Shown here in pieces: positions 1 to 12,686 of a stretch of DNA of 64,000 nt; within the stretch, counting starts at the first letter, position 1; the number at the start of each line of letters is the position of its first letter. The stretch is from positions 462,018 to 526,017 of the forward strand of contig CACRXP010000038.1 of NCBI GenBank assembly GCA_902702965.1, in the 5' to 3' direction. The notes below the pieces were generated by a model that was not told the DNA's origin, made no database searches, and worked only from the letters and a program-made list of their open reading frames with translations. This DNA comes from Spirometra erinaceieuropaei. Lineage: Eukaryota; Platyhelminthes; Cestoda; Diphyllobothriidea; Diphyllobothriidae. The position numbers and the translations under genes were made by a program.

Positions 1-1200
1 CGTTGGAACTTCAGGCAGCTTAAAATGTGTTTATGTTACTTGACGGATCATTTTCGCCACCTTCGAAGGAAGTTACAATCTCATATCGATGGACATTTCT
101 GTTCCGGCGGGCTTGCTTTTAGATAACCTGATGATACTATCTGTTAGACCAGGTAGGCGTCTCTTGTTTCAGTCTTGGCTGTGGCATCCAACAGATTATA
201 GTTGGAGGGACAGAATAACAGTCCGACGTCAGTAATTAAGGTCAGTTTGTTTCTTTGTGGAAGGAAATGTGACTGTGTTTTAGAATTAGGAAATTATTCA
301 CGCCCTCCGCTACAGGCCCCGATGCGCGGATAGACTCAATTTCGGATCTCATTGCAGCACAGTCATGAGCTTTCAGAACTACTCGCAGTTGAATGAAAAT
401 TCAACCACGTCCTCTGACAGTACCGTTTCTCCAGCAACCATTGACAGTTTACCGGAAACCCAATTAAAATAATTAGTTAGAAAGTTATCAGATATCTTAT
501 CCGCTGGGATCCAGTCCTTGGAGTAGGAAGTGAGCAACAACGATTAAGAAAACTTAAAGGTTGTTTGTGCTTGCAGAAGGAAGATTTGTGTTGACGAGGT
601 TCAAAACTGGAGCTTGTTACCCTGACAATCACTAACAACGCCCAAAGAGACCTAATTTCTGTCTGAAACAGTGTCAGTCAGGTCTTTCCTCAGCACTTTA
701 GTCCCCCTCAATGGCAGCACGTCACACATGTTGTCCTATAAACAAATTCGTACAGGAAGTAATGAAGTTAGTTTGTTTTTCTTGTCACCAGCTTCGACGG
801 AGTCATACATGATACTGACGGCGGCCTGAAATCAGTGATCTCCTTTTGCATACGCGTCGGCTGTTTACAATAGGCTGTTATTTTATGCACCGATCTGGTA
901 ATCGCCAATTCAGTAAAGTACTCTGTTAAGAAGTCGTGTAGATGCAGTTAGGGCCTTTTATTTTTGATGAGGTAACTACTATTAAATACTCCGTGGCCAG
1001 CTGAACGATGGTCAAAGGTTCATTACAACTTAAATTGGGCATCTTTGTCCCGGTAGGTAGCTGTGTTTACTGGCATTGGTCAGATGTGCTTACCTGGCCA
1101 CACCTGAGGTAAACAAACCGCAATTACCTCTAATAGGGGACCGGTGGTAAGAGGAGGGTTTTACGGGTGGGACCGGGAACGCATAATCGGCGAGGTCAAG
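1..1200. other. Anonymous non-coding DNA
   Basis: No open frame here resembles a known protein, and I see no tRNA-like boxes, long inverted repeats or tandem repeats. The stretch ends at the TA dinucleotide that starts the first inverted-repeat element. Confidence 0.5.
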
Positions 1201-2184
1201 TACAGTGCGTGACCTATCTCATGAAATGTTGGCTGAAATTCTGAAATGCGTTTTCGATTAGGAAGGATTACTTGGTCGCGGTTGTGATACTGATTATCGT
1301 AAGGCATACTCTTATGACATTTTAGGCTCGGCAGGATGTCGGCTTTAAAATGCACTTCTTTTCAATCTCCTGTAGAAAGCGTGCTCGGTAAAAAATGACT
1401 ACTCAAGTAGCATGCATTTTGCCATTGATTTTCGATGGTCTTGGAAATTCAAATATATTTTATAGAAACCACAAACAAAAATATGCTTTCTTTTAGTCAA
1501 TCAATAGAGAATCACGTCTTTATATTTTATAATTATGGAAGGGATATAACTAGGTTCTAAAAAGTTTTCTAATTGCCGAATAATTTGGAGCCTGATCATA
1601 TGTCTCATTAGTGATTAGTGATTACAATCTACAAGGTACATGTGTTCCGCGCATAGAAAATCAAATATTTGTCTATGCCATTAAAGAGATATCATACAGA
1701 GTCCATAAAATTTTGCATTGAATGTGGACCATGTTGTACATTTCATGAGGAGCAGTGGTAAACGGCCAGGTACGATGCTATGTGAATGGACATATCGCGG
1801 TCTTAAAAAGTCTCATAATTAGAGACTTTTTTAATTATACTACTTCCTTAAGGATAAAATATAAAGACGTGATTCTCTATTGATTGACTAAAAGAAAGCA
1901 TATTTTAGTTTGTGGTTTCTATAAAATATATTTGAATTTCGAAGACCATCGAAAATCAATGGGAAAAATGCATGCTACATGAGTAGTCATTTTTTACCGA
2001 TCACGCTTTCTACAGGAAATCGAAAAGAAGTGCATTTTAAAGCCGACATCCTGCCGAGTCTGAAATGTTATAAGAGTATGCCTTAAGATAATCAGTATCA
2101 CAACCGCGACCAAGTAATCCTTTCTAATCGAAAACGCATTTCAGAATTTCAGCCAACATTTCATGAGATAGGTCTCGCGCTGTA
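1201..2184 (+). mobile_element. Tc1/mariner-like MITE with long inverted repeats, copy 1
   Basis: A non-autonomous DNA element bounded by TA on both sides (1201-1202 and 2183-2184). The ends begin CAGTGCG on the left and, read inward, CAGCGCG on the right. The left arm (about 1203-1577) and right arm (about 1805-2182) are imperfect reverse complements of each other; both contain the block CTCATGAAATGTTGGCTG just inside the terminus. An asymmetric loop of about 230 bp separates them and is related to the loops of copies 2 and 3. No transposase frame is present. TA target sites with CAG-starting termini are typical of Tc1/mariner derivatives, so mobilisation in trans is inferred. The 64-codon frame on the minus strand of the left arm is only arm sequence. 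Orientation (+) is defined by the loop. Confidence 0.8.
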
Positions 2185-2249
2185 ACTGTGTGCAGAAGAA
2201 AAGTTATTCGGAAAGCGCTGTTGTACGTTGACTGGTTAAGAAATAATTT

Positions 2250-2335
2250 CCCTAACCCATAACCCTAACACTAAACCTGACCCCTAACTCTGATTCCTAC
2301 CCCTATTGCATAACACTAACCCTTGACAGTATTCT
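2250..2335. repeat. Degenerate interstitial telomere-like repeat (CCCTAA-like)
   Basis: The plus strand shows a run of variants of CCCTAA/CCTAAC, for example CCCTAACCCATAACCCTAAC followed by diverged units, for about 80 bp. This resembles the C-rich strand of the TTAGGG telomere repeat found in many animals, including flatworms. It lies directly beside the MITE copy 1 right end. It could be an old telomere-repair insertion or low-complexity decay; the units are too diverged to be a current telomere. Confidence 0.55.
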
Positions 2336-5300
2336 GTTCATCAGATGCGGCTACATAACCACATCTTTCCCTTGCATTTCCTCTATGCTATTGTATCGGA
2401 GTGAATAAAATGGCAATCACACCACCGACACCACCACCACATCGTTTGTCGGAATTCTGCACAGAAAAGTATGTCGATGAAAACAGGAAGATTTATATAC
2501 TGGGGGAATACGCAATGCTAGTTTATTCATCCGTTTGGGGACCATGTCCTCTAGCTTCGTTTCGTGCTGTCTTAGCAGTTGGGCAGGAGTGGCGAGACAA
2601 CGTTGCTCGGAGGAAGAATATAACGTTCCTCATAATGTTTTATAATCGCCAGTCCACAGTGCTATTATTGAGCTCTGTCGTATTTTATGACCTGACCACA
2701 GCGTCGGACGTCGACCCTCGTAGCACTGTGAATACTGCTCTTCAGTCAATTTGGGCATAACTTTGTCATATCCACTTTATATGAGGATAGGTGATAAACA
2801 GCAACCAGACCACTAGAAAGATCATGAAACATCTGATAATTAGTAATTATTAGTCTGTTTTAGTTCAGCGGTGTAGATTGTCATGTGAAAAGTGATCAAC
2901 TGAACTGGCGGAATTGGCAGGCCAAGGTATTCTCCTCGATTAAGTGGGAGTAACTGCGTAAAAGGGTTCGTTTACAACTTTCATGCCTTTACGATTGTTC
3001 CCGTTTATGACTTCGAGCAAGAATCCCCAAGAACAGATCAATAAATCCGTTTTTTTAACAATCGCGACTTCTTCTGAACTATTTCCTATACCTCGCCTTT
3101 TGGCCTCTAACGGCAAACGTGAATGTATCTTGCATGAATATGATCATCAGCTTGAAACAGCCGTTTCAACTGCTAAATATTGTGTCACTGAAGAATTGCA
3201 AAAGAACTCAGAAACAAACTGAAATAGTCGGAACTGTAAAGATATCGCCAGTGCTTTACCTCCTTGAGTCATTTAAATTGCAGGAAAGCGGATGGACTAC
3301 ACGCGTGTCTCATCCTCCAGAGCAGCTGCGTCAATGTCAGAAAATAACTTTATTCACTCAGACTACTGAAGTTACACATTATTTAGTAGTTGGAATTTTT
3401 GTCGGAACAGAAGCGAATGATCGTAAGTCTTAAGCTAGTAACTTCCTGCTTTCAAACAGGTTTGGGCTGTCACGGTAGGTCTAAAAGTGGAAACCTCAGC
3501 AGTTGCTTTGGAATTCACGTTCAGGGGGATTTTAACCTTTATTGTCACAGGTACGTATTTGCAACCGGAACAGTCTTCTCTTATTACGGACAGTCTGCCG
3601 ACTTTTCAAGTTATTACGACGAAGAAAGACTTGTGACTTGGAGAGGAGCAAGCTGGCAGGATAACTCCGTCATCCTCCAGACCGACTGTCAGGCTGCAGC
3701 GGCCCCTTCTTAACGGAGGGAGGGGGGCTTATGCGAGCCCTGACTCCATCGGAATTTCCTTGCGTGGGCGTGGAACAGGCATGTGCATGGGACGTGCAGA
3801 AGGATCATTCCTTCCGCGTCATCCATCGAACGCAATCTACCTTCCAGTTGTTATAATATTGTGTTGGCATTCGAACACAGGGGATGTGAGAAAATGAGTT
3901 GGCCGCTGCGCAAGTCTGTATCACCCCCAGCCAGTTCACCCGATAGTCACCTCTGCGTCCATCTGAAGACCATAATGGACCCTACCACTTGAGCAAAATG
4001 TGCCATGATTGGTGGAGAGAAAACAAGATAACTGTGTCTGGTATCTGTCTCTCCCATGATAATCTGTTTCATGAGCGACTAGAGACTGCCGCTGCAGTGC
4101 ATTTTGGTTGCCATTGCTGGCTGTAGACGGGTCACTGGTTGATACTACGGTTGTTTCCACCGTTCGCAAAAATCGACCCACTTGCGAGACCTTGGGAGGA
4201 GACTTTTAATCTTACGATGATTTTGTTTTCAGAAAGTGACAATGGCTACTACGATCATGAGGGGGGACAACGTTTGAGCCGAATGTGCATTAATTCTGGC
4301 GGAAAAGAATATATTCTTCGTCGAGTTCTTACTTCCTACTTTTTATCTTCTTCCTGTCGGTAGCTTTCTTCACTGCCCACTTTTCCGCGCCTTGGTCCCG
4401 ACAAAAAGCGTTGTATTGTTTACCGGGTGAGCAAGTTGTCTCGCGATTTTCTATTCGCCATCAAAGCTGTCGAAAAGTCTGGGCCTGTGTTTGCTGGTTG
4501 TCATACCGGTTGCATCCAGATGTCTGCACAAAGCTTCTTCGGCGTCAACCGGTGGTCACTGCAAGTATAGGTGTCTAAATCGTCGTCCTCGTCAATCTTT
4601 TGGTTAACGGATTCTTGATGGTTACTCGGTAACTGTGACCTGTTTGTCTACACAATGCTTTTAGATTTTGTAGCCCAGGTGGTCTACATGTTGGCTGAAT
4701 GATCCCGCATCCCAGAGTAGACAATCTACCATGCGTACTTCGCTTTGCGTGGTCCACTGATTAGGAATATTTGTGATCTGAAGACCAGAAGTGTGTTCCT
4801 CTATATGCGGAAGATTCTAAAAATTTGATACCAATGGACATTCTGAGATAGCATATTAGGTCATCTGCGAAGTTGATACTGTTTCTTCGGTCTGTGAAAA
4901 TATCCCAGGAGTTTTTTTTATGCACTGTTGCTCAGACATCATATATATTATCATGCCGAAGTGACCCAGCGCTTCCTTCTTCCAGAGATGCTGAAACGGC
5001 CCCGAAACCACCGTAGCAGATTAACCTCGCAGGGACTGTAGCCATTCGGATTTTGGGTTTTGACACGAAGCAGGAAGGTTTGTCTCTGGCTAACCATTTC
5101 ACAGGCCGTTGTGCGTTGCCCAGTAAGGACCATTTTTATTGCCTCGAAAAACTTTAGCCAAGACGTTGCCTTACTTGCTATGCACACACTGCAAAGAGCG
5201 TATAACTAAACACGTTTTCAACTAGGCGCTGCGGGAGGTGACTTTAAGTTTGATATTTCCAGACTCAAATATTCCCAACAATTCTCACTTTAATTGTTCT

Positions 5301-6382
5301 TTTTTCAGTGTATCTCACAAAAATTGTGCATATATTGCGTATTGCCTCCAAATCGCCAAAAGTCCCTTTGGTCTCATAGGGTGCCAATTGTCGAAAAACA
5401 ATACATAAAGAAAAAGCCGGCGGTAACCCTCTTAATTAGCAGAAGACGTCCTGTCGCGTTTAAAAAAGCGGCATTAAAAAAACCTCAACCACTACTGAAA
5501 AACAAACTAGTTGCAAGTCCAAACCTGATACCAGAAACGTGCGGAGACTCTCAGATGGAAGTAAATAAGACGAACTATTGATTCCTTTCAGTCTGGGCAC
5601 CAAAAAGTGGATGTGAGAACCATTCCGGCTATTGGACACTCGGTGATTGGATAAAAGAAACAGGCCTGTTTTCTTGTCATTAGAACTGAGGCCACATAAA
5701 AGTTCACAAGCAATAGGAGGGAATAGTAAAGTTAATCTGAAGGTAGATCTTACGATCCTCCCTGAACCAGTGATTTAAAGACGTAAACGGCTAGGAAGAT
5801 ACTAGCACTGCGCAAACAGATGTTAAAGGTCTGGAATTTATTTGACTGTCCCCAGTAGTACGGGCCGGTAATTTTAGTGAGGGCGGGTACTACCTGTGTG
5901 AAAATTAATTCTTACATAAGTTGCATCAACGCATGGATGGCAGTTTTTCACTTGGAAGATGCCAAAAGCACCGAAATGCTCGACTCAGAATTCCAGAACA
6001 GTCGACCACGTGCATTCAACAACAGCCAGTATTTTTAGCATTGGTTTGAGTTTTGAAATGAGACTCCGCAGTCTACATAAAGGATGGAAGCCCGATGCCA
6101 ATCGCGAATCGCAAATATTACTACTACTTCTGAAGATAGTTGATAGACCCGGGAAATATATGAATTTGGTCGCACCAGCATTCGGAGACCGACATGTCCT
6201 CATCATCCAAGACGACGACGATCGCTTTTCACAATACACAAGTCCGTCTAACTGAAGGAGTCTAGATCTAGTCGGTGTCAAAGATAATTAATTTTGCTTT
6301 TTAAAAGTCTTTAGTTTTGCGGCTGTAGAAGGCTTTATGGGTAAAGAAATCCGATCGCACGTCATCCTTTTGGTTTAGAATG
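2336..6382. other. Anonymous DNA with short unassigned ORFs
   Basis: Several open frames of 60-119 codons occur (for example 2401-2760 +, 3390-3713 +, 4951-5187 -, 5294-5581 + which is Lys/Pro-rich, and 5959-6255 + overlapping an antisense frame). None shows a domain, signal or repeat homologue that I recognise, and their lengths are what chance gives in 4 kb. I assign no gene. Confidence 0.45.
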
Positions 6383-7290
6383 TACAGTAGATGGGCTAAC
6401 TCCTGAAACGTTAGCCGGAATTCTAAAATGCGGTTTCGACTCGAAAATAATTGTAGTGGTAGTATTAATATTTTCATATTAACCATCGTGCAGCATAATC
6501 CTATACTGATTCAGTTTCTACAGAATGCTGGCTTTTGAGCGAACTTTGTCCCGGCGGCTCGCAAGAAAAAACTCAACAAAAATGACTGTCTAAGTAGTTT
6601 GAATTTTTCTCATTTATTTTTGATGCCCCTATAAATTCAAATATAACTCATAGGAAACATATATAAAAATATTCATTTTTCTATGCATTTGGTGGAAAAT
6701 GCCATCTTTTCCAAATTATATATTTGGAAGAAGGGTATAATAGAGTTTTAAAAACTTTTCTGAGTCCCGAATAGTTTTGAGCCCAACCAGCAGTGGTACT
6801 CGCATTCAGGGTGGTCAAACAACAGGCTATATATTTTTCACGCATGGAAAATCATACTTTTTTCTACGCTATAAAGAGGGCACGTATGGAGGTCATTTAA
6901 TTTAGCTGTGGATTTGAGCCATACAGTAACTGCTTTCACATTTCATGAGAATGTGAGCACTTGTGGTCAGCGTAGACAAATTTCGTGGGTCATATGACAG
7001 TTAACTGAAGGTTGCTCTTTGCAACCCCAAAATGATAAGGGTTTCATGACGAGGAGTGGATATGTTCTACGGAGAAAACGAAGTTAAAAGGCTCCCGTGA
7101 AACGGGGAATGTTAGTATTAGTTTTCCATAGTTGTTTTGGCAGATTTTGAATGGTTCATATTGGCCCAACTGTGAAAAACTCAATTATACACTTATTCCA
7201 AATATATATTTTGGAGAAGATGGAATTTTCCATCAAGTGCATAGAAAAGTGAATATTTTAATATATGTTTCCTATGATCTTTTTTTCCAT
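6383..7290 (+). mobile_element. Tc1/mariner-like MITE, copy 2 (right end lost)
   Basis: The left end is TA followed by CAGTAGATGGGC, matching copies 1 and 3, and the left arm runs to about 6780. The loop (about 6781-7124) is recognisably the same sequence and orientation as that of copy 1. Only the inner part of the right arm survives (about 7179-7290, reverse complement of about 6640-6735). The outer 300 bp of that arm and its TA terminus are missing. A short SINE-I tail lies at 7125-7178, exactly between loop and right arm. No transposase is encoded. Confidence 0.7.
7125..7178 (-). repeat. SINE-I 3' tail fragment inserted in MITE copy 2
   Basis: On the minus strand this reads as GAGTTTTTCACAGTTGGG followed by a segment ending in AAAATCTGCCAAAAC. 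The same tail follows the tRNA-like heads at 30.4-30.9 kb. The head is absent, so this is a 5'-truncated copy, as expected of a target-primed retroposon. It lies at the inner edge of the MITE right arm, which dates its insertion after that of the MITE. Confidence 0.6.
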
Positions 7291-8029
7291 ATCTCTAACC
7301 TGACCTTAAGCTCAACCCCAAATTTAATCGTTTTCCTAAGCACAGCTGGAAGCTTATCCTTAGTATAAGATACCCACGTAAATCAAATTAACAGGCATGT
7401 TAGAGTAATATAAAAACTAAAGCTTACGTAATTGATTGTGGCTATTTTCTCTTTAAGTGCATCAAAACGTCGCCAGTGTACCAAAGACAGAATTCAAAGG
7501 TAGAAGAAAGAGAGCAACCGAGTAACAGAACCGTTTGTTTTATTTCGGCGCTGCCGAACCCGTACGGAAGTCCACTGACAGAGATGATATTCACAACAAA
7601 CCAAATGGCAGTCACAGAGAGTCAATAAACAGTCGAAGATAAGTGCCGCAGGTTTGGATATCGTTGACTCGGGCTCCTTATGAAGGTGAAGGATTAATAC
7701 GTCCGAATAAGCCCCAGGCAGAGGCCTGAATTCAGGCAAATACCGCCCCTACTTGTCCCTGGCCTGAGAAATAATCTCGATGCCTTCGAAATTGAATGAT
7801 TCCTCCGTTCCAAAGATTTGAGCGGACACGCGGGATAGCACTCATCTCACCGCCTAGTCCTCTTGTATCCGTGAGTATGTTAGTCGGGTTTGCGTTCATT
7901 CTGACCCGCGTATTTACAAGGACAGTTTAGGCAAACGATAGGATAGGATACTCAATGACATCGCGAAGCGCCTTATCAGACTTACTCCGAGAGTGTTGGC
8001 TGTCGACAGTCTCCAGAGTGGGGGGCGCT
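7291..8029. other. Anonymous DNA
   Basis: Nothing recognisable. The 81-codon minus-strand frame at 7494-7739 has no known relative that I can name. Confidence 0.45.
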
Positions 8030-8230
8030 CACCGATCGTTCTAACGGAACTTACTCGTTCCGTTGTGCCTTACGGACTCCTCTCTCGAGCCCAACCAGCA
8101 GCCGCACAGCAGCGCATGAAATATGCAGTATGTCATTACCGACAAAGGCAAGAGAGACTGGAATGGCCATTTTTGGCTTATTAGCCGTCGTCATCTAGTC
8201 ATACCTAACCCCGAAGTGTGGAACAAGTGA
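8030..8230 (-). repeat. SINE-II body/tail, inverted partner
   Basis: Read on the minus strand, it contains GTTCCACACTTC, then GGCTAATAAGCCA, then GGCCATTCCAGTCTC, the same order as the plus-strand SINE at 8290-8470. It then extends about 110 bp further, ending near GTGAGCGCCC. That extension recurs at 62775-62890 on the minus strand, where it joins a Penelope-like reading frame. The tRNA-like head is missing here. With the next copy it forms a large inverted repeat of about 100-bp arms. Confidence 0.55.
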
Positions 8231-8289
8231 GTTCCGTAAGAGCGATCGTTGAGCGCCCCATGCCATTGTATATTCTCAAGCAAAGCCGA

Positions 8290-8470
8290 CAGAGCAACGA
8301 GCTCGTGGCCCAGTCGTTAGAGGCGTGGACTTCTAACCAACGGTTCGCGAGTTTGAGCCTTGGGTGTTCCACACTTCTGGTTTAAGTATGACTGGCTGAC
8401 GATGGCTAATAAGCCAGGAATGGCCATTCCAGTCTGCCTTGCCTTTTTCGGTAATAACAGTCTCTAGAGT
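8290..8470 (+). repeat. tRNA-derived SINE (SINE-II)
   Basis: The plus strand has an A-box-like segment TGGCCCAGTCG at 8306-8316 and a B-box-like segment AGTTTGAGCC at 8350-8359. The spacing of about 44 bp is normal for RNA polymerase III internal promoters in tRNA-derived genes. A non-tRNA body follows (TGACTGGCTGACGATGGC, GGCTAATAAGCCAGG, GGCCATTCCAGTCTG) to about 8465. The cloverleaf does not close well, so this is a SINE and not a functional tRNA gene. Transcription by Pol III is inferred from the boxes. Confidence 0.6.
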
Positions 8471-11400
8471 CTTCAGAACGCAAGCCTAACGGTGGGCAGA
8501 AAAAGGGCTGTGTCCTCTTTCTGGGGTATACTATTGCCAGGAGCCTCGGACAGGCAATTTTCGCTTCAGAATAAATCAAAAAGAAAAAATGTGAACGAAC
8601 ACCGACCTTTGGAAGAGGCGCACGCAAAAAGCTCGGAATCGAACACTGGCCTTTCATCTAAACAGTTAACAGGACAGTAACCACGAATACCACAATAAGG
8701 AGCTTATTTCAACATTGCCGGCTCGGCCAAACGAAATTGAATTGCCTCCTTAGTGATGATGAACAAACCATGACTATTCACCTAGCTGAGTGAATCTAAA
8801 GCTCTTAGGAGGAATTAAAAACATTTGAAAAAGGACGATCATATATTATAAGTCGACAAGACTACAATAAAAAACCAGCTATCTTATTAGTGAAAGCAGA
8901 TTTTTCAACAGATCACACAGGCAAAGGCAACTGCAAATGAGTTGTTGAAACTGCTCAAAGAATTCCAGTGCAAATATCTGATCACAGAGACACGAAAGCG
9001 CACATTGAAACCAACCCAATTCTATGGCCTAAAGTTATACTCAAGCAGACTTTTTGTCGGTTGTCAGTTCCTAGCCCGAAGGCCTTTTAAGAATTTCAGA
9101 CCGATCAGCCTCTAATTTCCTGCAGATTTCTGAGTTTGGAGGATTCGAGCAGGCAAAGTCACGACCGCCTAAAACGTCTCCTCGATGTTCACATGAGGTT
9201 CATTATATGTGCACACAAAGTCCGGCACAGTAGACCCGAAAAGACATGAGGATTGAGCGTCTCGTGTAGCAGTTTGCAGTTTACTAACAAATCAGGCTTC
9301 CTATTAATTACAGAAATCCATGTGCAGACTTAGTGAGGATCGACGAGATTTCCGATGTCCGGTTTACAAACAGAACTGATCCTACAGGGCCAGAAAAAAA
9401 TTGTGTTCATGAACCATAAGTCCGTCGTTTGGCAATGTTAGACACATGAAGAATTTGTCATCGCCAGGAGGAAGACGTAAATTTTCCATAACCTGCTTTA
9501 TTAGAATATCTTAGACGTATGGTTTATGAAGCAAGAAGATAAGGGGACATTAACTGCCCTTCGTTATGTAGTCACCAACTTAAGTCCTACTGGTGGAATA
9601 GAGAAAATGGTTTACTGAAGGGCAGCGAATAAAACCTAGCTTCTTATTTTTCACAACAACCATCCGGAGATTCACAGACGAAACGGGATAAAAGGCTGTT
9701 AAGACAGGTACTGATTCACAACATCAGATGGGGGCAGGGGGGGGAAAGCGCATGAGATAATATCTGAACCCGAGATTAGATTGAAGCATAGGTCTCTCGT
9801 GAGAATTCAGGGAACCAACACTGCTCCTGCGCTAGCATGCAGAGTCGTGATCAGTCACATCCTGGCCAACGGCACTAATTGCTAGTTGCTTGGTGGATTC
9901 TTTTGTCGACACCTGTTCCGTTTGCTGACGTCAGGCCTGACGATGGACCCCTGTTCGTATTCATAAACTCACTAAAACAAACAAACGGCTCTCTTGCTTG
10001 TAATGTCTTCCCGTTCTTACGCAAACGCACGTCTGAAACGCAGGCATTCGTCTATATTCACGAATTCATATTTTCTTCCATATATCTCAGTCGAAGTAAA
10101 GTTTAAGCCACCCGAAAACGAATCCTGTGCTGATGCATAGGCTGGAATAATTCAAGGTTCCGACTGTCTAAGTTGCAGTTATCGGTCTTGTTAAATTCGG
10201 CAAGGCAAGCGTTGGTTCCAGCGAGATAGTAGTGACCTTGTCTCGCGGGTGTTAAGAAAGTCCAGAAATCCGCGTGTTGGTACTCAATATAGTATCCCAC
10301 TCGACCTGGTCTTTTTGAATGCGCGAACGTTGCTGGCAATGTCACGAAATGATTAATGAGGTGTTTTGGTTGATTGGGCACTGATGAATACTCTATTTGT
10401 CGGTGATGCATGAGAAATGCGGAATTCTTGAGGGATACGTGCTCGTGAGGTTCAGCGTTTACTAGATGGGATGAAATGGAAGATATTGTCGTATTCGCAC
10501 CTCCTACGAATTCGCCCCGTTGAAATGTATTTGTAGGAAGCACTCGGCTTTCTGTAGGGGCGTCCACTGTAAGGAAACTATATTTAACGTCCCTAAGTCA
10601 ACACCGATCCCAAACTGCAGAAAGAGGATAACTGGTAAAGCTCCACAACCGTAACTCGATATTGTGCTCAGCCAGCCTCCTCGGGAGCCCCTCAACAGCG
10701 AAGATAAAATAAGATTCAGTGGCACGGTATTTAAGAAGCAGTACGCCTTAAAACAAGCTATGTTTGCGATTTTGGAAATGCCTTTACAGGAAGATGAGAG
10801 TAGGCGATATGTCGACGCATCGATGGATCGACTCAGTAGATTGCCTGACAGCATGTGAGATGATGTGTTTTCAAAAAAGGAGAGCAGATACTACTTCGTG
10901 GCAGATTCACTTATTTTAAAAAATTACTGGTATCTACTTGTCTTTCTGGAAGCCTATCAAGTGCATTAATTGTCGCCATGGAGACCTTTTGAAAATATTA
11001 AAACTAAACATTAGTACTTTAACGAATGGATGTGACAGGCAGGACTTTCCTGCTTGACAACATAGCACTCCCCCTAGAAGTCCCTGCATTTCTTAAGGTC
11101 GTTTTATTGTTTGTACTTAAATCTATCACTGGCTGCGAGTTTCACATGGCCACTCCTTTCTGCTATAACACGACATGGAGCGAGACTCGTTATATATCCT
11201 CCAAAATTTAATAAACCTCTTCTAATATGTCAAAAGCGTCCTCTAGACGAATAAGCAATAATCATGGTCTAAATATACTTTTAGCTAGCAGAATTCTCTC
11301 CTATATGTCATGTATGATCGAAAAAGCATCATCGCTCATGTGATTTCATTTTCTGATCGATATTTTAATGACTGGATTAACTTACTCATATTTTCTGAAA

Positions 11401-12686
11401 GGCATGCTCAAATTAAATCTTGTGGACTCTTCATAGGAAATTGGTTTACTTCAATTTTCTGCTTGTATAAGTGGATAATTTGTATTTTCATAAACCTTTT
11501 CATTGTGAGAATGTATAGGAAGCCGACATGGTTATTTATCCACACAATTATCTTTGGAGTTATTTAAGTTGCTCGCACAGGATGAAACTTGTTAGCAAGA
11601 TACTGAAAATATATGGGAATTCAAGAGTGCCCATTTGTTTGTCGAATTAGGGTTACGCAAACTTTTCGAGAGAATGCTCATAGCAACCAGACTGAGAACG
11701 GTGGTAAGAGGTAAAAGTGTAGATATTTAAAATAATTTTCACGCTGAAAAGGTCGTTTTCCTTGCGCACTGGGTCTCAGGAAGAAGTGAGTTATCGCACC
11801 GCTGTTATAAGTAGTGCGTTTTTACGTATCAATAGATATTTTTCGCTTCCTAATCGAATCAGCCACGGACTTATCGATGGAAATATTCTCTAGCAGCCAG
11901 GAAAAACTGCATGAACCTTTCGTCCATCAAAACTCATCTCCCCTTAGATGGGGCGTTAACTTGCCGAAAGACTTTATCACTGAATGTGTTATACAGCAAT
12001 TGGAACTGGCCTTCGTCGAGAGCTTAGCCACCACGATTTTGAAGTGATTTCTAATGAACGCTAAGGGTGATATCACTTTCTCACTCTTTTGCCCCTAGGG
12101 TTGACCCTTTTATCGACGTGAGCGACTCTGTGATTTTGGCATGTGACATTAATCTGTCGGCTGGAACAAACCACGAGGTGGACTGCACTCTGGCGTTGGA
12201 CCTGCGTACGGCTAAGTAGACTTCTACTGCGGTAGGCCTAGGCTAAGTCCCATCTTAACCATCCAGCCAGACCTCACCTCGAGCAAGCTTGTCTCGCACG
12301 GTTCCCTGGTACACGATCGCGATTAAAGAGTGTGGCTGATGCGGATTTTTGTTTCTCATAAGGTTAGTGCTCTTAAACTATCACGGCGAGGAAAGCTCCT
12401 ACCATGTAATTCGGTCCTCTCCGCGATTGTGAGTCAGTCCGTGGTGGCTTCTTAACACAACCTTGATCACGAAACTTGGCAATGTGGGGCACCCACGCTG
12501 GTTAGTGTAGACTGAGGCAACAGCAAGGCCGGCGATCGTGTCCACGCCAACCTCTCAACGTCTTGACAGGTTGATAGCTGGAATAGAGCCGGCTGGGTGC
12601 CGTGTGAAACTCTTCCGCTATAGACCGACTTGCAGGTAATTTACCATTGTTCTCGGCCAGTAATGGCCATGATCGTTTGCGACAGG
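8471..12686. other. Anonymous DNA
   Basis: No recognisable gene or repeat family. Short frames (for example 9879-10106 +, 10664-10858 +, 11310-11567 + hydrophobic, 11814-12047 +) look random. The longest, 10103-10567 on the minus strand, is listed separately. Confidence 0.4.
10103..10567 (-). CDS. Unassigned 154-codon ORF, possibly spurious
   Basis: This is the longest open frame of the first 24 kb. I recognise no domain. The predicted protein starts MDAPTESRVL, has no signal peptide or membrane segment, and is moderately rich in His, Asn and Arg. A second minus-strand frame (10504-10854) overlaps its 5' end. In a window this size one frame of about 150 codons can arise by chance, and no splice-linked neighbour or promoter is apparent. 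It is kept only because of its length. Confidence 0.12.
   Translation of the reverse strand: MDAPTESRVLPTNTFQRGEFVGGANTTISSISSHLVNAEPHEHVSLKNSAFLMHHRQIEYSSVPNQPKHLINHFVTLPATFAHSKRPGRVGYYIEYQHADFWTFLTPARQGHYYLAGTNACLAEFNKTDNCNLDSRNLELFQPMHQHRIRFRVA

Noticed and set aside
5959..6281. Two overlapping 98-codon ORFs on opposite strands
   Set aside because: Neither has a recognisable motif; mutual overlap suggests compositional chance.
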